Shown in pieces: positions 51,692 through 62,533 of a stretch of 64,000 nt of DNA. The first letter of the stretch is position 1. Each line of letters starts with the position of its first letter. Below the pieces are notes generated by a model that saw only the letters and a list, made by a program, of their open reading frames with translations, was not told the DNA's origin and ran no database searches. The translations under genes and the position numbers were made by a program. The DNA is taken from NCBI GenBank assembly GCA_027923505.1, contig BROI01000011.1, positions 682,001 through 746,000 on the forward strand, in the 5' to 3' direction. This stretch comes from Mayamaea pseudoterrestris (lineage: Eukaryota > Bacillariophyta > Bacillariophyceae > Sellaphorales > Sellaphoraceae).

Positions 51692-54600
51692 CTAGTTCGG
51701 CTCATCCATCACTGCGCGAAGCGAACGCTCGTAAAAGTCCAACTGCTGACACATTTCCTCGCCAGCAGATCGGAAAAGATCACGGAGAGCTGGGTCCAAA
51801 TGACGTTTCACAGGCTCTGGACCCCCACCAAAGCGCTGAACGCTAGTTGGAGCCGAGATAGGTTGACTGTTTTGCTGCATGCGATCTTTCATGCGGTCGC
51901 GGAAGCGTTTCTTTACATTATCCAAATTATTTCGATCAGATTGACCATCTTGTTCCTCATGCATACTCTCGTCATCGTCAACTTCGTCGTGCCGGTGCAT
52001 TGCGAAACGTTGCGCAAGTTTAACAGTGTGAGACCTGTCAACAGGCGAGAAGGACGACTCACTTTGCAGGTCGTTTAACTTCTGCTGCAACTGTTCCAAT
52101 TCGCGTTGCTTTTGCTCTTGGAACATGCGCGCTTGTTGCTTCAATAATAGCGCCTCGCGTGCAGCAATTTGAGCTTTGACTTCAGCCCGCTGAGCACGTC
52201 GCGCCCAAACAGCCCTCTCGCGCTCTTCCATGGCATGCCAGTAGGCCGAATCATGTTCGGAGATGTAAGAGCTTTCGTACGTCATAATTGAAGAAGCACC
52301 GGCAAATGATTCCGTATCCATCTTGCTCAACAAATGTTCATACTTCTGAACCAACTTTTCAATGCGCTCCCGGACAAGGTTAAATGATTGTTCCGCCTGT
52401 ACTAACTCCCGGGATATCGTTTTCACGTCTTCCATTGATCCGAGGTAAGCCACTTCAGCGTCTGTCATCATCCCATCGCCAACGTCACCTTCGGCAGCGA
52501 GCTGCTCCTCCGCCTCCAGCTGGCGTCTCGTTGCATCGTTCAATTCAAGGCGAAGCTCCGCACATCTCTCGTTTGTAAGCTTGAGCAGCATGCTCTGGCA
52601 GTCGCCGATGGTAAACATGTCAACACCCCTCATATGTCGCGGTCCTAGGGAAGGACATCGAAACTGGTTAAAGGTGGCATCGTCCATCCATTCGACAGGC
52701 TCCCACCAGTACTGCATTGAAGAGTTCGGGTAAAAGCTGCCGCAGCTTGACATGCTGTCGTTTACTCGACCGTTAGGACGACTTGGCCGTCGAATGAAAA
52801 AGGTATGCTCGTGTCGACCTGTCAACAATGCAGAAGTTATGACATCCTTAGGACTGGTCCCATCTCTCCACGCCTTGCTCACAATGACAGCGTCGCGTAT
52901 GCGATGTGCCATCCGATTGTAGGCAGTTAATATAAGATCGTCAACAACGACGGTACCGCCACGCCTCTCCAACCCGCGCTCAATATCTTTCTCCATGATT
53001 CTGCTGCGCATTTCAAACAATGCAAACGCCTTGTGCTCGTCTTCCTCCTTCTCAAACTCCTCCAGAGAAATCTTTACATTCACCTTGTCGGAAAATTTTC
53101 GGTATGTTCGCACCAACAGCTTCATATGCGCTGGATCAATCGCGTATTCCGACGATCCATCTGTCACGGGAGACGGTCGATCTAGTTCATAGGGATCAGT
53201 AAAGAGTGAAGACCCAGATTCGCTCCCACCACTAACTTGCCGCCTAGCTGTTGGCGACGAAAAGTTGGACTGAATGCCGAGCAGTGAACTGCTGTGCTTC
53301 AGTCCAGCAACCATCATGTCTTCATAGGCAGGAGTCGAAGCAAAACCAAACTGATCAATATCGCTGTTCGTTAAATTGTCATCATAATCGCTAGCAGTCT
53401 TACGGTCAGTAAAGTCTTTTTTACTCGTTTGAATAGCAGTCAACCCACCGCCGAGCAAGACGATTTGAACATCTTCCTCTTCCTCCTCGGCAATGCTTTC
53501 CGGATAAGACCCTCTCGATCGACTCGATCGTCGAGGTGAAAGTGAGTTTCTGGATCGTGCATCTAAATGGGAAAGATCATCAAAAACATCTGAATCCTTC
53601 GCGCTTACTCCATCAAAGACGTCAGATTCGTCGTCATGGTCTAACAATTGAGGAGCGCCAATCTCTTCTTGCTCGTCAAAGGCCACAATTCGACGCGGCG
53701 ACCGCTCAAAGCTTACGACGCTGCGAGCTGGAGGGTCGGGATGAATGTGCAACGTTGTTTGCGGCAGCGAAGATGAAAAGGTCGACGTAGCCTTGGACGA
53801 AGTCATGCTTTCCGAGTCAGCATCGTCCATGAGACAAGGCACGTCTCTCGTTTTATCTACAAGGCCTCGAAATTTCTGCGAATTAGCAAACGCTCGAGAG
53901 GCAGGAGGAGCAACACGTTCATTGGCAGCCAATGCTTCTCGTGTCGGAGGTAACACAATATTGGAATCAACCATTCGTTCCCTAGTGCCATAGGGATCAT
54001 AATCTACTGGATTCGAGTACACTGATGTCTTTTTATATCCGGACGAAACAGTCGCTGAAATTCCAAGGCCCTCATGTTGTTGCGTTGCAAAGTGACGCGA
54101 GCCATCAAAATCGACAAACGGCTCGGGCTCGCTCCTCGTAGCACCGGCAAATACAATTCCTTGGGGATCAGCCGCTTGCCGCTTTTGAATCAGTGATCGA
54201 ACGTTAACTCGCGGAGGTTGTTGCCGATGCGCCAGCTCTGCCCGTGCAGTTGGATGAGACTTAAACTCGGGCGATGAATAGTGGTTACTAGTGCCAGCAA
54301 TCGCGTCGGCCAAGTCAAACATGTCACTATACTCTTGCCGTCGTTGCTGCCGCGGCTCCATGCGACGAGCCTGCATTTCTTCCTCTGTCTCAATCTGTAC
54401 TTGGTCACGTTGCAATCTAGCCGGCGACTTTGAAAAGCTGCTATTGATAGTGGTGATGCTTTCAAAGCTCACGTCGACACCAGGTGCTACCGACACGAAA
54501 GGCTTCGTCATCATCATTTCAGGCCACTGCGTACCTACGTCATTATGAAGAACGTCGTCTCCCTCGTCATCCTCCTGCTGATAGCTGTCATCGTTAAAGG

Positions 54601-55315
54601 TTGTTCCCTGCCCAACCGAACTTTCCTCGTAGCTCGAATGCAGCTGCACCGTCCGTCCTCGACGATCCTGGGTACCGGGCCAGCCAACATAACCTCCACT
54701 GCTCGAGGATTGCTGCGGACTTGGCGGGGCAGCTGGAGGAGCAACTTCAATTGGTTTTGCGGCAGCTTCCTCCTGCTCCTGCTGTTTCGCTCGAGTCGCT
54801 TTCAATGCAGCGGCAGTGGCGGCTACAACTTCGCGCTTGCTGGATCCTCCGCCAAACAAGGAAGAGAGTCGAGCTATGCGGGAACCACTCTTTCGCCCCA
54901 AATTAACCAACGAGGCAGGCGGCGATGGCGTGCAGCGAAGAGACGGTGCTGCATAGTCGGCATTGGAATCAGACTTCTTCTCTTCCCAGGAAGGAGATCT
55001 GTATTGATCGTAGCGTGACAAATGATGCGAGTGCGAATGCAAGTCTTCTTGACGATCAAACTTCAATGTTTCATCCATCGGCTCGGTAGCTTTCAACTTA
55101 TCGTTTGGTCGGCTGCTGGCATGCTGATCACTCTTGCTGCTGCTACTCGTGCTGCTCGTTCCTTTCAAGCTACGGCCATGGCGCGAGGACGAGACAGAGG
55201 CATTGTTGACTGAAAGATGCGGATCAAATCCGTTGTAGACAGACCCAGGCAATGGCCGCGTCTCGGAACGACGACTCGGAGAGTAGGTTGACATGAGAAT
55301 TGGTCGACGACTCAT
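51692..55315 (-). CDS. Large disordered coiled-coil protein
   Basis: A single exon of 1207 residues from the ATG at 55315 (the frame upstream opens with TTG). The first 780 residues are Ser/Arg/Glu/Gln-rich and probably unstructured. A folded segment near 780-950 contains AIDPAHMKLLVRTYRKFSDK and DLILTAYNRMAHRIRDAVIV, then WWEPVEWMDD. Beyond this come several coiled coils, including an Arg/Glu/Gln-rich stretch (AEVKAQIAAREALLLKQQAR). The C-terminus is PALRDLFRSAGEEMCQQLDF. No known family or catalytic motif is recognised. A cytoskeletal or scaffold role is a guess. Confidence 0.65.
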   Translation of the reverse strand: MSRRPILMSTYSPSRRSETRPLPGSVYNGFDPHLSVNNASVSSSRHGRSLKGTSSTSSSSKSDQHASSRPNDKLKATEPMDETLKFDRQEDLHSHSHHLSRYDQYRSPSWEEKKSDSNADYAAPSLRCTPSPPASLVNLGRKSGSRIARLSSLFGGGSSKREVVAATAAALKATRAKQQEQEEAAAKPIEVAPPAAPPSPQQSSSSGGYVGWPGTQDRRGRTVQLHSSYEESSVGQGTTFNDDSYQQEDDEGDDVLHNDVGTQWPEMMMTKPFVSVAPGVDVSFESITTINSSFSKSPARLQRDQVQIETEEEMQARRMEPRQQRRQEYSDMFDLADAIAGTSNHYSSPEFKSHPTARAELAHRQQPPRVNVRSLIQKRQAADPQGIVFAGATRSEPEPFVDFDGSRHFATQQHEGLGISATVSSGYKKTSVYSNPVDYDPYGTRERMVDSNIVLPPTREALAANERVAPPASRAFANSQKFRGLVDKTRDVPCLMDDADSESMTSSKATSTFSSSLPQTTLHIHPDPPARSVVSFERSPRRIVAFDEQEEIGAPQLLDHDDESDVFDGVSAKDSDVFDDLSHLDARSRNSLSPRRSSRSRGSYPESIAEEEEEDVQIVLLGGGLTAIQTSKKDFTDRKTASDYDDNLTNSDIDQFGFASTPAYEDMMVAGLKHSSSLLGIQSNFSSPTARRQVSGGSESGSSLFTDPYELDRPSPVTDGSSEYAIDPAHMKLLVRTYRKFSDKVNVKISLEEFEKEEDEHKAFALFEMRSRIMEKDIERGLERRGGTVVVDDLILTAYNRMAHRIRDAVIVSKAWRDGTSPKDVITSALLTGRHEHTFFIRRPSRPNGRVNDSMSSCGSFYPNSSMQYWWEPVEWMDDATFNQFRCPSLGPRHMRGVDMFTIGDCQSMLLKLTNERCAELRLELNDATRRQLEAEEQLAAEGDVGDGMMTDAEVAYLGSMEDVKTISRELVQAEQSFNLVRERIEKLVQKYEHLLSKMDTESFAGASSIMTYESSYISEHDSAYWHAMEERERAVWARRAQRAEVKAQIAAREALLLKQQARMFQEQKQRELEQLQQKLNDLQSESSFSPVDRSHTVKLAQRFAMHRHDEVDDDESMHEEQDGQSDRNNLDNVKKRFRDRMKDRMQQNSQPISAPTSVQRFGGGPEPVKRHLDPALRDLFRSAGEEMCQQLDFYERSLRAVMDEPN

Positions 55316-56371
55316 GTGAACGAGTGGTTTGGGGTGCGCGAGTCTCGATTGCTGCGCGGCGCGCCAAGAGTCTCGTATCAAAGTCGCAAGCTACCTTATG
55401 TATGTAGCCGATCGCTCGCACTGAAACTCTTTATAATTTACGCAGCTCCGTCGCCTATCTCACTACTCTGTCGGGTGCAATGCAAGTGATGTGTGTGTCG
55501 TGTTGATGAGCCAGCACCCATGGCGAGGACGGTCGTCCTCGGTCGCGCGGAGTCTTGTGAGCGTGACAAGAGCCGACGGACGCGGAACAATTCAACGGAC
55601 CGAAATTTGCTGCAATGCTCATCAGGGTTGAGGGTTATTGTAATGAATGCTCGTAAGTAAAAGATCTCCTTTCACCAAGAACTCGCAGCAAGCATCTCCA
55701 TCGTGCGTCAACCATAAAGTCTCCCGCTTGCTTCTCCATGGTCAAGGCGACAGGAGATGCTCGAGTACTGTTTGTTCTGCAGTGCCAAAAACTTTGAAAA
55801 TCAAAGTTATTGGCAGTACACTGTGGACTACAGTGCCAAGAACTTTGAAAATCAAAGTTATTGGCACTACACTGTGACGTACAGTGCTTTGAAAATCAAA
55901 GTTATTGGTAGTACTCTATGAACCACAGTGACTGGGTTTCAAAGTTTGTGGCAGTACATTATGGAGAACAGTCGTAATGGTCATTAACCGAAGCTTAATT
56001 GACGTGATGAGTCATTGGGCATATATATGACGTCTTCAAGAACTATCAAAGTCATTTGGAAACTTTTACACACGACCCGATTAACGCGGCGCTCGTTGCC
56101 ACGACGAGAGGATCGTGACAGAACTGGCTTGGATCTCGCGAGTTGTACATATCGAGGCTCTTGCTGCCATGACGAGAGGACCGCGACAAACAGGCTTGGA
56201 TCTCGCGTTTGTATGATATGGAACGCCGAATATTCCTAGATAAGCTTGTCACTGAATGCCACGGAGCGGCTTTAAGCGTGACAGCGGAGTATCACACAGT
56301 ATACGGCTGGCAACTCATTCCAAAACTAACATTGAAACGATATCATCATCTACTTATGCTTGTGTTAAACT
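55316..56371. other. Intergenic region with two repeat blocks
   Basis: A 1.06-kb gap between two minus-strand genes. It holds the palindromic array at 55781-55972 and, at 56091-56220, a two-copy 68-bp-period repeat (anchors GACGAGAGGA at 56103 and 56171, each followed by GGCTTGGATCTCGCG). No gene is seen. The short frame at 55647-55877 is a translation of the repeats. Confidence 0.6.
55781..55972. repeat. Palindromic repeat family 1, four tandem copies
   Basis: Copies start at 55781, 55832, about 55882 and about 55926. The first two are complete 37-bp palindromes (17-bp arms, AAA loop). That at 55832-55868 has a single mismatch between arms (AGTGCCAAGAACTTTGA against the complement of TCAAAGTTATTGGCACT). 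Copy 3 has lost most of its left arm and copy 4 is degenerate. Each copy is followed by an ACTGTG/ACTCTATG-type linker. Confidence 0.9.
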
Positions 56372-59300
56372 TTAAACAAAATGAGCCGAATTCACCTCCA
56401 AATCTTGCAGCTCCTCCACAAAAGTTGATCCGCCAGATGACTGAGGACTGGCCATTAAACTGCTCGACGCTTCCACGGAAAGCACCGTGTATCGAAGCTC
56501 GCACGTTAATTGCGCCGTTGGACCTTCCATTCTTGACGCATCCGCCGATAGAACGCACCAGGCATACCCCGTCATGCTTGGAGGGAGTCGCTGAATGGGA
56601 ACTTGGATGAGCGGCTGGATGGCATCGTCCGACGACTCGGCCACGACAAAGGCAATGTCCGCCAAGGATCGAGCAACCTTGTTGGAGAGGCCAACCGAGT
56701 TGGTAATTTTGGCCTGCACGACGAGAAAACGGTGAAAGAAATGCTTGATGATCATAACGTCTGGCATGGACGAGTTGCTGCCAAGGCTGCTGGTCCGCGC
56801 GCGAAATGGATTCGTTGAATGAAGGGGCTCTCCAAGATTAAGGGTCTTTAGCTGTGGGACTGTGTGCAGGTTAGACTGAGCTTGGAGCTGCGCAGTTGTG
56901 AGCTGGTCCTTGAGACGAAGATAGCGAGCGCGCAATAACGCCGACATGACTGTGAGGCGACGCACTTGAGACTCGCTGTCAACAAGAGCGGGGATGAGGA
57001 ATGGTCGTGCCACTGCCGAAACTGGAACATTCGATGGAAGCAGCCTCAACGCCGCAGCACGATCAATGGCTCCTCTGCGTAGCGCTAACACCTGAATTGC
57101 AGCCGTTATCCCTTTACCAGTGTCCTCTGATTCCAACGCCACCCGGACAAGAGGCAAATAGGGATTATCCTCGACATTCACTTCCTGAAATCGATCGTCG
57201 TCATGCACTGTCGAGTCGTTTCGGCGTGACACATTTGCATCATGTCTCGCCTTGTGGCGACCGAAGCGATCATCACAATAGGCGAGGGCAAGATCTAAAT
57301 TTTGCAAATCTCGATACAGGATTCGAAGTGCGTCTTCGTGTCGACCCATTCGTCCAAATAACAGGGCTTTTTCATGGAGAAACGTTGATGGAATTGTTTC
57401 CAGTAATCGTTCCGCTCGAAACTTGGCAGGTGGCCATCGCAAAAGCTTTAAAAGTTTTGCATGGTAAAGCTTTCCCAAATCAGATTTGTCTCTTTCACTG
57501 TCATCATCACGCCTCTCAACAATCACTCCTTCTAACAAGAGAAACGCCAACTCATCGTGAAAATCAGAAATCAGCTTTTGTAATTTTGCATCAATAGGGA
57601 GGAAATCATATTCGTCGTCCGGCGGACGTGCACTCTCAACACCAATCGCTGATTCTAAAAACGTTACTACAAGAGCGCGGCTTGTCTCAAGTGGAAGCAT
57701 GAGCTTGTCGTTCGTAGGGCCGTCACTCTGGGTAGACATCGAGGGGACAACGGAACTCAGTAACTCAATTACTAGCTTGACTTCGTCGGGCCGTGCCAGG
57801 GGATCATCGGTCGCTCGAAGTGAACGCCACTGCAACTCATTTTGGGGATGCACAGTTGTAAATATAGATAGGCCAAGTCCAGGGTTGACCTCAAGTAAGC
57901 GCCTTGTCGCAGGTGAATCGATTACAAGCTTGTGTCCTTCCTTCCCTGATGTCCACAGCTCGCTGAGATGTGTCGCAGTGTATGATTCATACTTGATTTT
58001 TGACCAGGTCCCCCGCGTGCTTGCACTCGTTGAATCAGGTTGCCCTCGATGGAGTTTATCATAGGCAATTTCAAATGCTCGCTCATGCTGCGAAAGGGAA
58101 AATGAATAAGAGTCAATCTCGATGCCCAGTTAACACATTCAATCGACTTCGAGCACCAAAACTTTACCTTGCCACATGCGCGCAGTAGCCAAATTGCAGC
58201 TTCGACAATGTCCGTGTACATGGAAGCTTGAGTTGTTTTAGGTCCCCTGGCAATCGGAGTCGGTGACGAGCCCGAAACAAGAGTGAACAACGACGACGAT
58301 TCTTTCAGCATCTTGTCTGCCACCATTTCACATACAACTTGCGCAGCAGCAGATACATAGGTAGCGGAGTCTTGTATAACTATACCAAGCTTCTCGGCAC
58401 ATGAGATAGCTGCTCGACTAGCCAAATTTGATTGAGGAGGCGACACTTGCATGCACACGAGACAGAGCAAAGCGCTTCCAACAAGCAATGCATCAGGCGA
58501 CGCGACCGAAGTAACATTAGGAACAACCACACCACGTCCCGATGTACTTCTTGTTAGAGACGTTAACGAACCATGATGCACGTCGTTCAAAGTGTTTTGG
58601 GCAATCTCCGTTGGCCATCCAGACTTGCCACCGCTCGCAAAGTCTGTCAAACCCAAAACTGCTTCCAAGTATTGCTGCAGTAACAGTCTTGCCTGCTGAT
58701 TGGGTTCAGGACCGACATATGAGGTTGCCGTGAAGCTTGAATGGATGGCTTCTGCAAGTTCGACGCGAGGAAATCCGCTTGCGCCAAATGCATCTATTGC
58801 CAGCCGCATCAATCTGTCCGACAAATCTTGCGCCGTATCTGCGTGACACTGCAAGACTTTGCCAGCGCCAGAATACGAGGCTGCTACGATTGATGAATGC
58901 CCTTCATCAGTTAGCGTCCGCAAACAAAAATAATCATTCGGCCGGCCAATCTCCACGGTTCGTAGCGAAACAGCAAGGCAGGACGGAGACCGAATACTGA
59001 CAAGTCCATCGCTCGCCAGAATGGCAACCCAAGGCCAGGAGGTTGCCGCCGCCAATATGGGAGAAGCGCACGTCACCGTTCCGTTTCGCGGCTTGCTGCA
59101 CGAGACTCGTGGTGAAGAATACGTGTAGAATAAGTCCACAACGGCGCAGTCACGCCCATTAGCCAAGAAGACCAACGACCAATCTGGATCGAGCGTCAAA
59201 TCGGGAATATCCAAGACAATAACAGGATACACCTGACTAGATTGTGAAAATGATAAGACCTTGACACATTCACTAGTTGACGAAACTTGCTTTGACGAAG

Positions 59301-60294
59301 GCGGACCCTCCACGTAATGGTTATACATCGTGGTGCTGACTTCCGCCCCCGCCACGGCATAAAATGCAGTTCCCACGGCACAAACGGCGACTTGTCCATT
59401 TGCTGTCAGCGCGAGACTATCAGCTCCACTGCGTGCTCCAGGAGCCGGTAACGTTGCTTGGAAGGTGTAGCGCTTCGAACTGCCAGCGGAAGCAAATGCT
59501 CCGCGGCTGTGTGGATTGCCGGACACATCCTGCGGCCAAAATAAGGTACTCATAGACTGTAATTCTGCAGCAAGCTTGCTATTGTGATTGTTTCCCACGC
59601 TAAAGGTAGCGAGATTTCTTCCAGCCGTATATACTAGCCCCGTGGCCTTATGCCAGACAGCAGCCGACATGCGCGGCAGCAAGTTATTCATTGTCTTGGC
59701 AGCAGAACCAAGTTTCGTCTGTGAAGCTCCAGCTGGCGCTGGCATGGTCAAGATTTTCCAGTGACCTTGCTCTAGTGATGCCAAGTGCGCCGCCCAATAC
59801 TGGTTGGACTTGGTCGGAGCAGCGATTGCAGCGGACTCTGTAGACTTGTCCGGTTGATCATCCACCAGCAATAGAAATACATGCGGCGCCATTTGACGGA
59901 TTGTAACAATGGATCCCGGAAGCTTTTGTGGTGCGAGATCGACCGGATAAAAGCTTCTTGGTAGAGCGTCTCCGCTGTTAGATGCTGCATTTTGCAAAGA
60001 TCCAAGTGGATTCTGCACCGGTTTGTTGTTCCGGCTATGACTAGCCAGCGGCGACGATGGAGCTCCATTATGCCGACGCAAATTCGGAGCAAACGTTCGA
60101 TAATGCAAGCTACCTTGTTCAGTCCCAAAGATAACTGCTATGACATGCGAGGAAGCTTCCGAAACGGCTGCATCAAAGGGGTTGTTTGAAGATGAGGCAG
60201 CTGATGACAACGAACTGCTGTCGCGAGCAGCAAAGACACACAGAGAACGGGGCTGCTCGCTCGAAAGCAAGTCCCAGGTAGATTCAATTGACAT
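56372..60294 (-). CDS. VPS39/TRAP1-like tethering protein with appendage-like C-terminus
   Basis: Two exons, 60294-58168 and 58087-56372, across an 80-bp intron (58088-58167) in phase 0, give 1280 residues. The N-terminal half is beta-propeller-like (VIAVIFGTEQGSLHYRTF), consistent with a CNH/WD-type domain. Residues about 765-1110 match the VPS39/TGFBRAP1 solenoid: RRLLEVNPGLGLSIFTT, TFLHEKALLFGRMGRHEDAL, AAIQVLALRRGAIDRAAALR and LLPSNVPVSAV. These proteins tether endosomes and vacuoles as HOPS/CORVET subunits. The expected C-terminal zinc cysteines are missing. Instead, residues about 1163-1280 form a beta-rich tail (ITNSVGLSN, then RLPPSMTGYAWCVLS, LTCELRYTVLSVE and EELQDLEV) resembling a gamma-COP appendage. 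Confidence 0.78.
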
Positions 60295-60742
60295 GATAAC
60301 TAGGTTTGTAGCCTAGTCGTTCGATAGGTCGACTATCACTGAACCAACGCCATGGTGAATGTCGGCGGTCCATCGCGCTTGCGAATCGCGAGTTGCGTTG
60401 CGATGTCTGAACGGTTTAGACTTGTCGGAACGTGACTTGATTCGTGGTTGGTGGTGGTGGCGGTCGCGGTGGCAGCCCGCGCTTGCATGTGCTCTCCGAT
60501 TCGGCAGCATCATCGATCGATCATTGGTCGAGGAAGGAAAACCTCCTCGTTCGTTGGTCGAACCCAGCAAGATACGCGGCCATTGCAGCACCAACAATTG
60601 CATGAAGTTTCGTAGCGAGGCTAAACCATCTCTTACTGTTATACATCAACTGGAACCTTGTTATCCGGAATCTTTATAAGACGCCGATCATCAAGGGAAG
60701 GAAGGAGTTGAGGAACGGATCTTTCGGGTGCTTTTTATTGGA
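60295..60742. promoter_or_regulatory. Divergent promoter region, VPS39-like / DUF6824
   Basis: A 448-bp spacer between divergent genes. A TATA-like TTTATAAG lies at 60673-60680, about 63-70 bp before the DUF6824 ATG. No gene is seen. Confidence 0.4.
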
Positions 60743-61903
60743 ATGTCTGCGAGTGGACGAGGAGAGGATACATATTTGACAAGTTTACCTGGCCGAAGCA
60801 CTAGAGCGCATGGGAATAGCAGCCAAGCAGCTGCACAAGCAGCAACACCTCCATCCATAGTTTATCCAATTGTCATAACTGACAGTGACGTCCTGTGCGG
60901 TAGAGGGAACGCAATCGCAAGCCACGCTGGTTGCTTGCGCTTTCGAAAACTCGTTAGTTCACACACGGATGAGAGTTACATCTCGTCCTACAAGACGATC
61001 GAGAAGCGCGCCGTGGCCGACCAGATCATTTCCCATATCAAAAATCTCAATCCTCCAGGACGCTTTCTCACCAAGCCAAGCAAGAACCGTTCCACCAAAC
61101 TAGAAGGACCATGGGAGGAACTGACGTACGAAGCTGCGCTCAAGAAGACAGTGCAAGCGCTCAGGGACGCCAACCGCGAAGATCGCAGCGGGTACGCAGT
61201 CGATGTACCAGTTCCCGAAGATGTTAAACAGCACCAAGCCAAGATTGAAAGGCGAGGACTCACCAAGAGGCAATTTGCCAAGGAGGCGGCATTGGATTTC
61301 GTTGCCAAGAGAAGGGACCCATCTGCGGCTTTAACACCAGGCGATTTAATCTTTTCGGTCCCCGACCCTACAGTAGGATCTCCTCCAGCTTCACCGCCCG
61401 ACTTTGCGTCTATTGGATCATCGCAGTGGACAAACAGCAGTCCAGAAATTGCAGCTGCCGCAGCGGCGGTTGCCTCGTACAGCCATCTTCCCAGCGTAAC
61501 TCCCGCCACGGCTGCCCGGGCCCCGCATCAGGCGCTCTTTGAGGACGACCGTAAAATGCCTGCCCAGGACCCATTCTTTCACGCGGACGCTCTGTCAACT
61601 CCGCATCCAGACGTGTCTCATTCTCAGTTTGCATTTCAGGATTCTCCCCACGACTCTGGAGAGGAAAGTTTTGCCAATGCCTTCAGGCAAGCAACCAGCG
61701 GCCCAAGCCAAAACGACTCTCTTGATGTCATGGCCGCCAGCGCCGCTGCCGGTCTCGACGAGTCTGCTTCGCCACAGCACCATCATGCGCTAGCTCACCA
61801 TCACGCTAGCGACAACGACAACGACTATTCCAGTCTCTTTCATGACGTTGATGATGAAGCGGCCATTGCTGCCGAACATGCCTTTGACGATCCAAAATAC
61901 TAG
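60743..61903 (+). CDS. DUF6824-domain protein
   Basis: A single exon of 386 residues from the ATG at 60743 (the frame upstream begins at GTG). Residues about 45-145 carry the stramenopile-specific domain that starts ITDSDVLCGRGNAIASHAG, continues CLRFRKLVSSH and ends in ALKKTVQALRDA. Proteins with this DVLCGRG core are very numerous in diatoms. Their biochemical function is not established; a nuclear, DNA-related role has been assumed from composition. The C-terminal half is disordered and rich in Ala, Ser, Asp and His, including HHHALAHHHA, and ends in an acidic region that could act as an activation domain (inference). Confidence 0.85.
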   Translation: MSASGRGEDTYLTSLPGRSTRAHGNSSQAAAQAATPPSIVYPIVITDSDVLCGRGNAIASHAGCLRFRKLVSSHTDESYISSYKTIEKRAVADQIISHIKNLNPPGRFLTKPSKNRSTKLEGPWEELTYEAALKKTVQALRDANREDRSGYAVDVPVPEDVKQHQAKIERRGLTKRQFAKEAALDFVAKRRDPSAALTPGDLIFSVPDPTVGSPPASPPDFASIGSSQWTNSSPEIAAAAAAVASYSHLPSVTPATAARAPHQALFEDDRKMPAQDPFFHADALSTPHPDVSHSQFAFQDSPHDSGEESFANAFRQATSGPSQNDSLDVMAASAAAGLDESASPQHHHALAHHHASDNDNDYSSLFHDVDDEAAIAAEHAFDDPKY

Positions 61904-62533
61904 AAATGGACTACAAGAACACTACACACCATACACACATACACGCATGGAGGCCGACCAGCAAATAATGCAGCATTAATGGTGGCCTCCACTTTTCTAC
62001 TCACACCATACACTCAAGACTAGACGCAAGGGAACCAAACAAATACCGTAATTGGCTGACATTCACTTTGAACATCACTAACTGCCAATGATAGACTAGC
62101 CCTTTAAAATATACAATATACTTGTAAGCTACCTATGGATCGTTGGCTCGGTGGGTACAATTCTCTGCTAGCTATGAATATAGCAGTGAGTTTCGAAAGC
62201 GTCCGAATGTCTATGCGGTACTTAAAACTGCTGACGTCATCGTCATCGAAGCACACGCATTCGTTTCGCTTTTGGGAAGCGCGCGAGCAAAATCGTGACG
62301 AGCGGAATCTCTAGCGCACAGCCAACCGAGCAGATAGATTCGAAAGACAACCGAAACGCAGCAACGCCAAAAGTCTAAAGTCGGCATTGCTGCAGGAGGA
62401 GCGAAGGGTGAATTGTTCAGGTCATCAGTAGTGCATACAGAAACAATTGGTACGGAGGCACGAGAAGAAAAGACAGTTCACACTTCACACTCCTCATCAC
62501 CGTGAGAACACATCATCTATCAATCATCCATCA
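61904..62533. promoter_or_regulatory. Upstream region of patatin-like gene with CRE-like site and hairpin
   Basis: A 630-bp spacer. TGGAGGCC (61948-61955) and GGCCTCCA (61984-61991) form an 8-bp inverted repeat just after the DUF6824 stop. A full TGACGTCA lies at 62232-62239, about 300 bp before the patatin-like ATG. No gene is seen. Confidence 0.4.

Noticed and set aside
55647-55877. 76-residue plus-strand frame
   Set aside because: Its C-terminal half is just the palindromic repeat translated (repeated LKIKVIG).
56372-57853. Treating the two halves of the VPS39-like locus as separate genes
   Set aside because: A clean phase-0 GT-AG intron at 58088-58167 joins them, and the solenoid begins in the frame opened by that acceptor, upstream of any ATG.
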